Shown here: positions 36,950 through 46,355 of the stretch, piece after piece
Numbering within the stretch: position 1 is the first letter of the stretch
How the letters are laid out: each line of letters opens with the position of its first letter
DNA from: Pseudomonas putida
GTDB taxonomy: Bacteria > Pseudomonadota > Gammaproteobacteria > Pseudomonadales > Pseudomonadaceae
DNA: 64,000 bases
Assembly (NCBI RefSeq): GCF_028682175.1
Contig: NZ_JANHKS010000024.1
Coordinates: 1-64,000 of the forward strand
Direction of reading: 5' to 3'
The notes under the pieces: model-generated
What the model was told of the DNA's origin: nothing
Seen by the model: the letters and a program-made list of their open reading frames with translations, nothing else
Databases searched by the model: none
Made by a program: the position numbers and the translations under genes

Positions 36950-37933
36950 ATGCAACAGCGCACACTGGGCAACAACGGCCTTAGGGTTTCGGCCATCGGT
37001 CTGGGCTGCATGGGCGTGAGCTTCGCCTACGGCCCGGCGATGGAAAAATCGGCCGCCATTGAGTTGATTCATGCTGCCTTCGACCAGGGCGTGACCTTTT
37101 TCGACAGCGCCGAAGCCTATGGCCCCTTCACCAATGAAGAGCTGCTGGGCGAGGCGTTGGCGCCTTTTCGCGATCAGGTCGTTATCGCCACCAAATTCGG
37201 CTTCAAGAACGGCGAAGTCCCCCAAGGACTGGACAGCCGCCCCGAGAACATTCGTGCCGTGGCCGAAGCCTCGCTCAAACGCCTGAAGACCGACCGCATC
37301 GACCTGTTCTATCAGCATCGCGTCGACCCGAACGTTCCCATCGAAGAGGTCGCCGGGACCATCAAGGATCTGATCGCCGAAGGCAAGGTCAAGCATTTCG
37401 GCCTGTCCGAGGCCGGCGTCGACTCGATCCGCCGTGCCCACGCTGTGCAGCCAGTGGCGGCGCTACAGAGCGAATACTCGCTGTGGTGGCGTGAGCCGGA
37501 GAAGGAAATCCTGCCGTTGCTCGAAGAACTGGGGATCGGCTTCGTGCCGTTCAGTCCGCTGGGCAAGGGCTTTCTGACCGGCGCCATCGACGCCAGCACC
37601 ACCTTCGCCCAGGACGACTTCCGCAACGTCGCGCCGCGCTTCACCGAGGAAAACCGCAAGGCCAACGCCCGACTGGTTGAGGTGCTCGGGGTGCTGGCGG
37701 ACGACAAAGTCGCCACCCGCGCGCAAATCGCGATTGCCTGGTTGCTCGCGCAAAAACCCTGGATCGCCCCCATCCCCGGCACCACCAAACTCCATCGCCT
37801 GGAAGAAAACAACAGCGCGGCGGCCATCGAGCTGACAGTCTCGGACCTGCACGCCATCGACTCGGCCCTGCGCCAGATCCAGATCGTCGGCGAGCGCTAT
37901 CCCGCGCACCTGCAAAAGAATGTGAACCGCTGA
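36950..37933 (+). CDS. Aldo/keto reductase
   Basis: The 327-residue TIM-barrel enzyme has the AKR tetrad: Asp in FFDSAEAYGP, Tyr56-type Tyr in the same motif, Lys in VVIATKFGF, and His in LFYQHRVDP. The C-terminal IPGTTKLHRLEENNSAAA is the NADPH-binding loop. It belongs to the YajO/AKR13-like open-reading group that reduces aldehydes and ketones. GGAGA before the ATG. It is probably regulated by the divergent LysR protein. Confidence 0.93.
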   Translation: MQQRTLGNNGLRVSAIGLGCMGVSFAYGPAMEKSAAIELIHAAFDQGVTFFDSAEAYGPFTNEELLGEALAPFRDQVVIATKFGFKNGEVPQGLDSRPENIRAVAEASLKRLKTDRIDLFYQHRVDPNVPIEEVAGTIKDLIAEGKVKHFGLSEAGVDSIRRAHAVQPVAALQSEYSLWWREPEKEILPLLEELGIGFVPFSPLGKGFLTGAIDASTTFAQDDFRNVAPRFTEENRKANARLVEVLGVLADDKVATRAQIAIAWLLAQKPWIAPIPGTTKLHRLEENNSAAAIELTVSDLHAIDSALRQIQIVGERYPAHLQKNVNR

Positions 37934-37996
37934 TTCTGTCCCTTACCGCCCCTCGCCGCTTATGTGGCGGGCGGGCCCTTGCACAGGTGCACACCC

Positions 37997-38764
37997 ATGA
38001 AACTCATCACCACCACCCTGGCCAGCGTGTTGTTTTCCGCGCTGGCGAGTGCTGAAGAAGGCAAACCGCGTCCCGACCCCAAGCCCTCGCCGGACGTGTT
38101 GCAGGTCACGCCTCAACTGTATGCATACACCACCGACCTGTTGTTCGGAGAGGTGTGGAAACGCCCGGGCCTTGTGCCCCGCGACCGCAGCCTGATTACC
38201 CTGGCCGCCTTGGTCGCCAGCGGCCAGACGGCGCAAATGACCGGGCACATCAAGCTTGCGCTGGACAATGGCGTGAAGCCGAGCGAGATCACCGGCCTAA
38301 TCACCCACCTGGCGTTCTACAGTGGCTGGCCCAACGCGATGTCGGCAGTGGGCGTCGCTAAACAGGTGTTTGCCGAACGAGGGCTGGACCCCGCGCAAAT
38401 CACCCCGCCGCCCAGCGAGCCCCTGCAACTGGACCCCGACAGCGAGGCCAAACGCCGAGCTTCGGTTCAGGGCTCGGTCGGCGCGACGGCGCCGGAGTTG
38501 GCGCGCTATACCAATGACGTGCTGTTCGGTGATCTGTGGCGCCGCACTGACCTCACGCCCAGGGACCGCAGCCTGATCACCGTGGCAGCGCTTATCACTC
38601 AGAACCAGTCCGCCCAACTGACCTTCCACCTCAACCGTGCGATGGACAACGGCCTGACCCGCGAGCAGGCGGCGGAAGTGGTCACTCATCTGGCGTTTTA
38701 CGTGGGCTGGCCGAAGGCGATGTCTGCCGTACCGGTGCTCAAGGACGTATTAGCCGCACGCTGA
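37997..38764 (+). CDS. Exported protein with two carboxymuconolactone-decarboxylase-like domains
   Basis: The 255-residue protein has a signal-like N-terminus (MKLITTTLASVLFSALASAEE) and two tandem CMD domains, about 30-125 and 150-250. Each has RDRSLIT(L/V)AAL and THLAFYxGWPxAMSA. The AhpD-type CxxC is absent, so it is not a thiol peroxidase; its chemistry is unknown. It follows the aldo/keto reductase gene by 63 bp and may be in the same unit. Start ATG 37997 has AGGTG upstream. Confidence 0.85.
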   Translation: MKLITTTLASVLFSALASAEEGKPRPDPKPSPDVLQVTPQLYAYTTDLLFGEVWKRPGLVPRDRSLITLAALVASGQTAQMTGHIKLALDNGVKPSEITGLITHLAFYSGWPNAMSAVGVAKQVFAERGLDPAQITPPPSEPLQLDPDSEAKRRASVQGSVGATAPELARYTNDVLFGDLWRRTDLTPRDRSLITVAALITQNQSAQLTFHLNRAMDNGLTREQAAEVVTHLAFYVGWPKAMSAVPVLKDVLAAR

Positions 38765-38778
38765 TCCCGACCTGCCAG

Positions 38779-39747
38779 TTACAGCGCCCGGCGTTCGACG
38801 CCGCTGGACACCCGAATGATATCGGCCATCACCGCGATGCCGATTTCAGCGGGTGTCTTGCTGCCAAGGTTCAGCCCGATGGGCGCGTGGATTCTGGCCA
38901 GTGCGGTCTCATTCAACCCACCAATGCGCACCAGCCGCTCGCGGCGGGTGTCGCTGGTGCGCTGGGAGCCCATGGCGCCGATGTAGAACGCCTGGGTGCG
39001 AACCGCTTCGAGCAGGGTCAGGTCGTCCAGACGCGGGTCGTGGGTCAGCGCCACCACCGCCGTTGCGCCGTGGCAGCCCCCTTCCGAGATGAAAACCGCA
39101 GGCAGCACTGGCACCAGCTCCACTCCGGGCATGGAAAAGCCTGCGGTCACCTCGGTGCGCGGGTCGCACAGGATGACCTCGTACCCCAGCGCCAGCGCGT
39201 AGTTGGCACAATACTCGGCCACCGGTGAGAGCCCCGCCAGCAACAGGCGAAACGCTGCGCCAATGCGCACCGAAATACAGCCGTCGTCCACCGCGACACG
39301 GGGCTCGTTCATGGCGCCGGGGCGGTGGGTCCTTTCGCAACTGTCGAGAAAAACCCGGCGGGTGACGAGTTCACCGCCGGTCAACGCCTCCTCGACACAG
39401 GCCAGATGGGCGCGGTTGGCCTCATCCGGCGTGATGAATTCCACCAGCACATCGAGGACGCCGCCACACGGCAGTTTCAAGGTCGGGGCCAGCCCACCCT
39501 CGCCGTAACGAACCACCTGATTGCCCGGCGGGAACTGGCCGTTGGCAACGCGCTCGAGAAAGTCATCCTCCACGCACCCGCCGGACAGCGAGCCGCGATG
39601 CTCCCCGGTGGGCAGCGCCACCAGCATCGCCCCCGGCCCGCGAGGTGCCGAGCCGAAGGTCGACACCACCGTGCACAACCATATCGACTCCCCGGCAGCG
39701 AGCCACTGGCGGGCCTTTTGTATCACTTGTAGATCGAGCTGTTTCAT
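38779..39747 (-). CDS. XdhC/CoxI family protein (first paralogue)
   Basis: The 322-residue protein has an N-terminal XdhC domain (CTVVSTFGSAPRGPGAMLV, GSLSGGCVEDDF) and a C-terminal Rossmann-like domain (EVILCDPR, VALTHDPRLDDL, FYIGAMGSQRT). XdhC proteins hand sulphurated molybdenum cofactor to xanthine dehydrogenase-type enzymes. No molybdenum hydroxylase gene is adjacent. A paralogue of the same length is at 61812-62780. ATG 39747 matches the paralogue's start; a longer reading is rejected. Confidence 0.9.
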   Translation of the reverse strand: MKQLDLQVIQKARQWLAAGESIWLCTVVSTFGSAPRGPGAMLVALPTGEHRGSLSGGCVEDDFLERVANGQFPPGNQVVRYGEGGLAPTLKLPCGGVLDVLVEFITPDEANRAHLACVEEALTGGELVTRRVFLDSCERTHRPGAMNEPRVAVDDGCISVRIGAAFRLLLAGLSPVAEYCANYALALGYEVILCDPRTEVTAGFSMPGVELVPVLPAVFISEGGCHGATAVVALTHDPRLDDLTLLEAVRTQAFYIGAMGSQRTSDTRRERLVRIGGLNETALARIHAPIGLNLGSKTPAEIGIAVMADIIRVSSGVERRAL

Positions 39748-40135
39748 CAAGCGCCTACCTGCTGCAATGACCAATGCCTTGGTGAAACGGGCGGAAATGA
39801 GCTGGGCCAGTAATGCCCTCAGCCTGTTCATTGATTCCGACAGGCTTTCACTGCAAAAGTGAGCACTGATGTGTCGTGAACTGGACCAATGGCCCGTCGC
39901 CAGCCAAAAAACAGGCATGGGCGTCAGACGGCGACGTTAACGGCGGGCAACCAAGATGACTATACACAGGGAATGGCACAGGCTTTTGAGCCGGATTCAT
40001 CAATCAGCGAAGGCAGGTCAGAACTGACCTGTGGGGAAGGAAAATCAGGGGGTGACGGCGCAACAGTAAGAAACACTGTCCGCCGCCTTGATACATCCTG
40101 CAATTATTGTTCGAGCGCGTCCCTGCGCCAGGGGA
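39748..40135. other. Gene-free stretch between XdhC and MFS genes
   Basis: About 390 bp. I see no REP element, convincing ORF, tRNA or known RNA motif. It should contain the XdhC promoter and the 3' end region of the MFS gene. Confidence 0.5.
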
Positions 40136-41482
40136 TCAGCGCAGCACCACTCGCTCGAAACGCCCTGCCAGAACGGCATAGGCAAATACCCCGAGCAACC
40201 CGTGGGCCGCCACGAACCACAGGGCGGTGTTGAACGAGCCGGTGGTGGCGACGATGTAGCCGATCACCAGCGGCGTGATGATCCCGGCGATGTTGCCGAT
40301 GCCGTTGAACACGCCGCCGCTCAGCCCCACCATGTTTTTCGGCGCCGTGTCGGACAGCACTGCCCAGCCCACCGCTGCCAGGCCCTTGCCGAAGAACGCG
40401 ATGGCCATCAGGGCGATGACGATCCAGTTGGCGTCGGTGAAGTTGGCCAGCACCAGCACGGTGGACATCAGCATGCCGATCAGGAACGGGGTCTTGCGGG
40501 CAATGGAGGGGTGTATGCCGCGACGGATCAGCAGGTCAGACAACATCCCGCCCAGTACACCGCCGGAGAAGCCGCAGATCGCCGGCAACGCAGCCACCCA
40601 GCCGGCCTCCATGATAGTCATGCCACGGCCCTTGATGAGGTAGATCGGGAACCAGGTGATGAAGAAATACGTCAGCGCCGTGATGCAGTACTGCCCCATG
40701 TAGATCGCCCACAGGGTACGGCTGGTGAACAGCTGACGGACCTCGCCCCAGTTGGTTTTACTCTTCTGTTTTGTGCGATTGAGCTCCAGATCCACCAGGG
40801 CGCCGCCTTCGCGCATGTAGTCCAGTTCCTTGGGGCTCAGGCGCTTGTCACTGTGGGGCTCGCGATACAGGGCGAACCAGAACACGCTCAGCACCAGGCC
40901 CAACGCGCCCATCCAGAGGAACACGTGCTCCCAGCCAAGGGCGTGGGTCAGCCAGGCCATCAACGGGGTGAACAGCACGACCGCCATGTACTGCGCCGAG
41001 TTGAACAGTGCCGAGGCCGTGCCGCGCTCACTGGTGGGGAACCAGCAGGAGACGATGCGGTTGTTGGCCGGAAACGCCGGGGACTCCACCAGCCCCAGCA
41101 TGAAGCGCATGGCGAACAGGCTCATCGCCGCGGATGCGCCCATCAGGCCGAACCAGCCCACGGTGCCCTGGGCCATGGTGAACACCGACCACAGCACCAG
41201 GCTTGCGCCATACACACGCCGCGCGCCGAAGCGGTCGAGCAGCCAGCCGCCGGGGATCTGCCCCAGGGCGTAGGCCCAGGCGAAGGCGGAGAAGATCATG
41301 CCCAGCATCATCGGGTCCAGGCCCAGGTCCTTGACCACGCCAGTGCCGGCGATGGACATGGTCGCCCGGTCGGCGTAGTTGATCACGGTGACGATGAAGA
41401 TCATCGAGAGAATCAGAAAACGGTGGCGGCCGACCTTCGCTTGCGCGTCGGCATAGTCCGCTGGAAGGGCTTTGCTGAGCAT
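40136..41482 (-). CDS. MFS transporter, ACS family (glucarate/galactarate-type)
   Basis: The 448-residue protein has twelve membrane segments and wording typical of the anion:cation symporter branch: 'MIFSAFAWAYALGQIPGGWLLDRFGARRVYG' in TM2-3 and 'GLVESPAFPANNRIVSCWFPTSERGTAS'. GudP/GarP-type members import aldarates such as D-glucarate. GGGAG precedes ATG 41482. It is divergent from the LysR gene at 41617, and an OprB-like porin follows on the other side. Substrate inferred from family only. Confidence 0.9.
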   Translation of the reverse strand: MLSKALPADYADAQAKVGRHRFLILSMIFIVTVINYADRATMSIAGTGVVKDLGLDPMMLGMIFSAFAWAYALGQIPGGWLLDRFGARRVYGASLVLWSVFTMAQGTVGWFGLMGASAAMSLFAMRFMLGLVESPAFPANNRIVSCWFPTSERGTASALFNSAQYMAVVLFTPLMAWLTHALGWEHVFLWMGALGLVLSVFWFALYREPHSDKRLSPKELDYMREGGALVDLELNRTKQKSKTNWGEVRQLFTSRTLWAIYMGQYCITALTYFFITWFPIYLIKGRGMTIMEAGWVAALPAICGFSGGVLGGMLSDLLIRRGIHPSIARKTPFLIGMLMSTVLVLANFTDANWIVIALMAIAFFGKGLAAVGWAVLSDTAPKNMVGLSGGVFNGIGNIAGIITPLVIGYIVATTGSFNTALWFVAAHGLLGVFAYAVLAGRFERVVLR

Positions 41483-41527
41483 GGTGTGTCTCCCTCCCGC
41501 TCCCTGTAGGGCGGGCATATTGTTTTT

Positions 41528-41540
41528 GTTGTCGTACAAC
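41528..41540. promoter_or_regulatory. FadR-type operator-like palindrome
   Basis: GTTGTCGTACAAC contains TTGT-CGT-ACAA, an exact fit to the TNGTNNNACNA consensus of FadR-subfamily GntR regulators. It lies 46 bp upstream of the MFS start and 77 bp upstream of the LysR start. The regulator is unknown; the GntR protein at 383-1087 is 40 kb away. Confidence 0.45.
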
Positions 41541-41616
41541 CTCGTGACGATGATAGGAGCAGGGATCGATTCAGGTCTAACATAGAGACTGTATGGATTG
41601 ATGCGGATATTGAATC

Positions 41617-42495
41617 GTGGAATTACATCAACTGCGCTGCTTCGTCGCAGTGGCCGAGGAGCTGCATTTCGGCCGCGCCGCGATCCGTATGCACATGACT
41701 CAGCCGCCCCTGAGCCGACAGGTGCAGTTGCTGGAACGGGGGTTGGGGATTCAACTCTTCGAGCGTAATAACCGCTCGGTCAGGCTGACGATCGCGGGGG
41801 CGGGATTCCTGCGTGATGCGCGGCATATCCTGGCGTTTTCCGATCAGGCGGCCGACGGTGCGCGACGCCTGGCACGGGGTGAGGCCGGCAGCCTGACGCT
41901 GGGGTTCACAGCGGTCAGCGCCTACCAGATGATTCCCCAGTTGCTGGCCCGTGCGCAGGAACAGCTGCCGGGTTTGCAATTCACCCTGAGGGAGATGGTG
42001 TCCAGCGCGCAACTGGAAGCCCTGGCCGCGCACCGGATCGACGTCGCCTTCGTGAGGCAGATCAACGACGCCGACGGGCTCGGTGGGCAGTTGATCAGCC
42101 GCGAACCCTTGCTGGTGGTGCTGCCGCACAATCACCCGCTGGCAAGGGAGACGGCCATTGCCGTGAACGCCCTGGATCAGCAGGCATTCGTGATGTATGC
42201 CCCCGACGAAGGCCGCTATTTCTACGATTGCATCGCCGGCCTGTTCGCCCTGAGCGGGGTGAAGCCGCGCTACGTCTACCACCTGGGGCAGACCCATACG
42301 GTGGTCAGCATGGTCAAGGCCGGACTGGGCCTGGCCATCGTCCCCGCCTCTGCCGCGCAGCTGCACAGCGAGGGTCTGGTGTTCAAGCCGCTGCTCGATG
42401 CGCAACTGCATGCCGAGCTGTACATGGTCTCGCGGCACGACAACGACAATCCGGCGTTGCCGGCTTTCAGGCGGCTGGTGGAAGGCCTGAACTGA
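41617..42495 (+). CDS. LysR-family transcriptional regulator (CbbR/CatR-like type)
   Basis: The 292-residue protein has a helix-turn-helix (MELHQLRCFVAVAEELHFGRAAIRMHMTQPPLSRQVQLLERGLGIQLFERNNRSVRLT) typical of the LysR group that controls aromatic or carboxylate catabolism, and a complete effector domain. It is divergent from the MFS gene with a 134-bp intergenic region and probably activates it. Confidence 0.93.
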   Translation: MELHQLRCFVAVAEELHFGRAAIRMHMTQPPLSRQVQLLERGLGIQLFERNNRSVRLTIAGAGFLRDARHILAFSDQAADGARRLARGEAGSLTLGFTAVSAYQMIPQLLARAQEQLPGLQFTLREMVSSAQLEALAAHRIDVAFVRQINDADGLGGQLISREPLLVVLPHNHPLARETAIAVNALDQQAFVMYAPDEGRYFYDCIAGLFALSGVKPRYVYHLGQTHTVVSMVKAGLGLAIVPASAAQLHSEGLVFKPLLDAQLHAELYMVSRHDNDNPALPAFRRLVEGLN

Positions 42496-42517
42496 CACAG
42501 ATCCTGGCCGCAGACCG

Positions 42518-42650
42518 TAGGAGCGCGCTTGCCCGCGATCTGCCGGGGACCGGCAGCAAAACCAGACGGCGCAGTTCCTCCAGATACTACGCATCCACCA
42601 ACGTTGCTGCCGCTTCGCGCCAGATCGCGGGCAAGCGCGCTCCTACAGAC
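42518..42650. repeat. REP pair with long spacer
   Basis: CGTAGGAGCGCGCTTGCCCG and its reverse complement CGGGCAAGCGCGCTCCTACA flank about 90 bp. The remaining gap, 42651-42840, is AT-rich and presumably contains the promoter of the porin gene. Confidence 0.8.
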
Positions 42651-42840
42651 TTCGGCCAGGTGCCGATCGAGATCGTCCAGGAACAATGACCTACGACGAT
42701 AGTCGCAATCGCCAAAATGAATTAACTAGTCGGTACATAAATATGTTTTCATATCGCCCGCTTTTGAGCGCGCCTGCGCATACCCCTTCTTTTGCCGCCC
42801 TCGCCCCTGGGGGTGGTCTTATGTAATTTCAGGTTTCTTG

Positions 42841-44151
42841 ATGAGCACTCCTTCGCATTTCTTCGCAGATTCCGGCTCGCGCCGTGGGTTTTCTACGGCG
42901 CTGGTCGTCGGTTCCATGTTGGCAATGGCGGCGTCTGCGCCGGTTATCGCCGATGACTGGATGGACCGCTCGACCATGACCGGCGATTGGAATGGCAACC
43001 GTACGCGCCTGGCGGAACAAGGGGTCAAGCTCACCGGAGACTACAGCGGCGAGACCGTCTATAACGCCCACGGCGGCAAGCAGCGCGGCACCCGTTACTC
43101 GCAGAACGTCAAGCTGGGTGCGCAGTTCGACCTGGGCAAGCTGCTGGACCTGGAAAGCGGCGGCAAGGTGCAGTTGACCATCAACGACCGACGCGGCAAC
43201 GACGGCTCGGGCGATCTGGTGGGCAACCGCCTGCCGGTGCAGGAAAACTACGGCGGGCTGTACACGCGCCTGACCGAACTGAGCTATGAGAACACCCTGT
43301 TCACGCCGGCCTTGAACGTCAAGCTGGGCTACATGGCCATGGGCAACGACCTGGGCGGGCTGTCCAGCGGCATCCTGTGCAACTTCATGAACGCCGGTTT
43401 CTGCGGCCACCCGCTGGCGATGTCCGGCGGCAGCGGCTGGAGCAACTACCCCAACGCGCACCTGGGCGGCATGGCCAAGTACCGCTTCACGCCGAATTTC
43501 GCCGTGCAGGTCGCCGCCTTCAAGGTCGATGCCGCAAGCAACGGCAATTCCAGCCGCGCCTGGCACGTCACCCCCAAGGACAGCACCGGCAACATCCTGC
43601 CCATCGAAGCGATCTACAACGTGCTCGGCGACATGCCCGGCGAGTACCGCGTCGGTTACTACTACGACACCTCTGACGCGCCGCGTATCGGCACCAACAA
43701 GGAAGTCGCCGGCCGCGAAGGCTCGTATTTCCTGATGGACCAGGCCGTGTGGAATTCCGATGAGGTGAGCGGTCGCAACGTGCATGTGTTCGGTCAGTTC
43801 TCCAATGCCAGCGCAGCCGCCGCGCCGTTTCGTCGCTGGTACTCGACCGGTCTGGCGTTGAAAAAGCCGTTCGTGTCGCGCCCCAATGACACCGTCGCCA
43901 TCGGCTATGGTCGCGCAGTCTTCAACTCCCGCAGCCGCGACGTGCAGGAAAATGCCGCGCTGGCCAACGGTCAGGACTTCCCCGACCTGGCCAGTGGCGA
44001 AGGCCTGGTGGAGATGACCTACGGCGCACAAGTGACGCCGTGGCTGACCTTGCGCCCGTCGGTGCAGTACATCATCGAGCCCGGCGCGTTCTATGGCGAG
44101 AACATCGACAACACCTTGATCGTCGGTTTGCAGGTCAAGGCCACGTTGTAA
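42841..44151 (+). CDS. OprB-family carbohydrate-selective porin
   Basis: The 436-residue protein has a signal sequence (FSTALVVGSMLAMAASAPVIADD) and then WMDRSTMTGDWNGNRTRLAEQGV, the defining start of OprB porins. Alternating beta strands follow and the chain ends in aliphatic residues (QVKATL). It forms an outer-membrane channel for sugars or sugar acids and could supply the aldarate-type MFS transporter. The ATG at 42841 is preferred to the TTG just before it. Confidence 0.9.
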   Translation: MSTPSHFFADSGSRRGFSTALVVGSMLAMAASAPVIADDWMDRSTMTGDWNGNRTRLAEQGVKLTGDYSGETVYNAHGGKQRGTRYSQNVKLGAQFDLGKLLDLESGGKVQLTINDRRGNDGSGDLVGNRLPVQENYGGLYTRLTELSYENTLFTPALNVKLGYMAMGNDLGGLSSGILCNFMNAGFCGHPLAMSGGSGWSNYPNAHLGGMAKYRFTPNFAVQVAAFKVDAASNGNSSRAWHVTPKDSTGNILPIEAIYNVLGDMPGEYRVGYYYDTSDAPRIGTNKEVAGREGSYFLMDQAVWNSDEVSGRNVHVFGQFSNASAAAAPFRRWYSTGLALKKPFVSRPNDTVAIGYGRAVFNSRSRDVQENAALANGQDFPDLASGEGLVEMTYGAQVTPWLTLRPSVQYIIEPGAFYGENIDNTLIVGLQVKATL

Positions 44152-44159
44152 CGCCTGCC

Positions 44160-44370
44160 CCGTAGCAGCCTTGGCCGGGCGGCGTTCCGCTTGCCGGCGA
44201 CGGCGGTCTGAAGATCGCTCCCGCGGGCAAGCCCGGCTGCTACGGGGGCGTGGTTGCCTGCGGGATTCGAGGTCGACCTCAGACCCGTAGCAGCACGGCT
44301 TGCCGGCGGGGACGGCCGCAAGATCGCCCTCGCTGGCAAGCGGAACGCCGCCCGGCCGTACTGCTACGGG
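44160..44370. repeat. REP elements between porin and LysR genes
   Basis: Two GTAGCAGC-type pairs, about 44160-44245 and 44286-44369, with the related inner word GGGCGGCGTTCCGCTTGCCGG. The second overlaps the 3' end of the LysR gene and supplies its CCG TAG. Confidence 0.85.
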
Positions 44371-45269
44371 TTCGTCGGGGCCGGAAGACCGCCCAGCAAC
44401 GCGGCCACGTAATCGACGAACACCCGCGCCTTGGCGCTGCTCATGCGTCCTGCGGGAAAGACCGCCCACAGGTCGATGGGAGGCAGCGTCCAGTCGTCGA
44501 GCACGGTGACCACTTCACCGCTCGCCAGCTCCGGGGCGAACATCCATTCCGAGGCCATTACCAGTCCCAGATTGGCGCGCACCGCCGCTCGCACCCCTTC
44601 CGCCGCCGTCACCCGCAAGCGCCCTATGGGCGATGCATTGCACACCTCATCCCCTCGGCGCATCTGCCAGTTGTTGCCACCACTGCCCCGGCTGTAGACC
44701 ACCGACTGATGGTGTTCCAGATCCCGCGGATGACTCGGCGTGCCGTAGCATTCAAGGTAAGCGGGTGTGGCAATGATCCGACGCTTGCCCCGGGCGATGC
44801 GCCTGGCCGTCATCGAAGAATCGTCCAGGTCACCCATGCGCAGGGAAACGTCGATGCCCTCTTCCACCAGATCGACGCTGCGATCATCCAGCACCACGTC
44901 GATTTCCAATTGTGGATGCTGAGCCAGCAACGGCCCCAGATACGGCACCACGTGCATGCTGGCGAAGGTCACGGCGGCGCTGACCCGCAGGCGCCCGGTA
45001 AACCCCGAACCTGCCCCGCGCACGGCGGCATCGGCTTCGTCGGCCTGATCGATGGCCCTGCGGGCAGCGTCGTAGTAGGTCTGCCCGGCTTCAGTCGGCG
45101 TCAGGCCCCGGGTGGTGCGCAGCAACAGGCGCGTGCCCAGGTTTTCCTCGAGCGCCGCGATGGACTTCGACACCGCCGGCTGCCCGACGCCCAGGCGTTT
45201 CGCAGCGGCGGAAAACGAGCCGGTTTCCACAGCGCAGATAAAGGTTTGCATCGCGGCCAGGCGATCCAT
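44364..45269 (-). CDS. LysR-family transcriptional regulator
   Basis: The 301-residue protein has a winged helix (MDRLAAMQTFICAVETGSFSAAAKRLGVGQPAVSKSIAALEENLGTRLLLRTTRGLTPTEAGQ) and effector domain. GAGGAG before ATG 45269 sets the start. The peroxiredoxin-like gene lies 81 bp upstream on the same strand. The final residues, AAC CCG TAG, come from a REP element. Confidence 0.92.
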   Translation of the reverse strand: MDRLAAMQTFICAVETGSFSAAAKRLGVGQPAVSKSIAALEENLGTRLLLRTTRGLTPTEAGQTYYDAARRAIDQADEADAAVRGAGSGFTGRLRVSAAVTFASMHVVPYLGPLLAQHPQLEIDVVLDDRSVDLVEEGIDVSLRMGDLDDSSMTARRIARGKRRIIATPAYLECYGTPSHPRDLEHHQSVVYSRGSGGNNWQMRRGDEVCNASPIGRLRVTAAEGVRAAVRANLGLVMASEWMFAPELASGEVVTVLDDWTLPPIDLWAVFPAGRMSSAKARVFVDYVAALLGGLPAPTNP

Positions 45270-45350
45270 CGACACTCCTCGGCAAGACTCAAGACAGATC
45301 AATACGCAAGAGGCCGCCACAACAGTGACGGCCCGGTTGCATTGCAGGTT

Positions 45351-46007
45351 TCAGCCACGCAGCGCGGGCAGCAAATCAGTGGGTTCCGGGCGCTGAGTGT
45401 AATCCGGATTGACTTCGGCGTATGCGATCACGCCATCCTGGCCAATCACGAAACGGCCCGGCATCGGCAGCACCCAGGCGTCGTCATCGTTGAACACCGG
45501 CAGATCATTGCCAAACCCCTTGTACAGGTCGATCAGGTAATCCGGCAGTTTGAAACGCAGGCCGAAGGCTTCGGCGACGCGGCTTTTGACGTCACTGAGA
45601 ATCGGGAAGCTCAGGTGATTCTGGCGCACGGACTTGCGGCTGTTGACGCGGGTCTGCGGAGAGATCGCCACCAGATTCGCGCCCAGCTCGCGGTACTGCG
45701 GCAGTGCCTCTTCCAGCGCTTGCAGCTCCATGTTGCAGTACGGGCACCACACACCCCGATAAAAGCTGATGACCAACGGCCCCTTGGCCAGCAGTTCGGC
45801 GGAAGATACCGGGTTGCCGTCCGGGTCGTTCAGGGTGAAGACCGGCGCCTTGTCACCGACTTTAAGGGTGCGCAGGGCTTGGCCCGAGGCGATCAGTTCG
45901 TCGGTTGCACGCTTCATGATCGCGTGCACCGGCGCGGGGGCGTTGTAAGGCGGTTTGCCGGCGACGAAATCGGCTTTGAAGGCATCGAGTCTTACTTGCA
46001 GGGTCAT
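45351..46007 (-). CDS. AhpC/TSA-family peroxiredoxin-like protein
   Basis: The 218-residue protein has a thioredoxin-like fold with the active-site motif YRGVWCPYCNMEL (peroxidatic Cys about 88). The CxxC form is the PRXQ/selenoprotein-type 'AhpC-TSA family' seen as stand-alone genes. A helical N-terminal region of about 45 residues precedes the domain. It probably reduces peroxides in the cytoplasm. AAGGA precedes ATG 46007. Confidence 0.9.
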   Translation of the reverse strand: MTLQVRLDAFKADFVAGKPPYNAPAPVHAIMKRATDELIASGQALRTLKVGDKAPVFTLNDPDGNPVSSAELLAKGPLVISFYRGVWCPYCNMELQALEEALPQYRELGANLVAISPQTRVNSRKSVRQNHLSFPILSDVKSRVAEAFGLRFKLPDYLIDLYKGFGNDLPVFNDDDAWVLPMPGRFVIGQDGVIAYAEVNPDYTQRPEPTDLLPALRG

Positions 46008-46355
46008 GGCGGTATTCCTTGTAGAGGGTGAGGGTTTCGACGTCGTCATCCTCTCAATCCGCCTGCCCGCCCAGAAGACGGGGCCGGGTGATAACAGCCA
46101 TTCCTGAGGGGACTGGCTGGAAGGTGCTTGTCTGCAAGAGCTTTCATGGATGGAATCTTGTCAATGCAAGGCGTGAATCGAGCAGAATGGTGGTAAGGCA
46201 ACTGAGGCAGGATGCAGTTGGTCACAGTGTTTTTTGCCCACATCATTGCAAAAAGCTGCCATCACACTGCAACCTCCGCAGATTCTGTCGCTCAGACTAT
46301 TTCGATACTGACAAAATCGCGCATCATGGCCGCAGCCAGTTCAAGGGAGATCCAC
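46008..46355. other. Divergent promoter region, no gene seen
   Basis: About 350 bp between the minus-strand peroxiredoxin gene and the plus-strand CAP-domain gene. It must hold both promoters. I found no REP element or RNA motif. Confidence 0.45.

Noticed and set aside
42829..44469. 546-residue open frame on the minus strand
   Set aside because: It is antisense to the OprB-like porin and extends through REP elements; no domain is recognisable.
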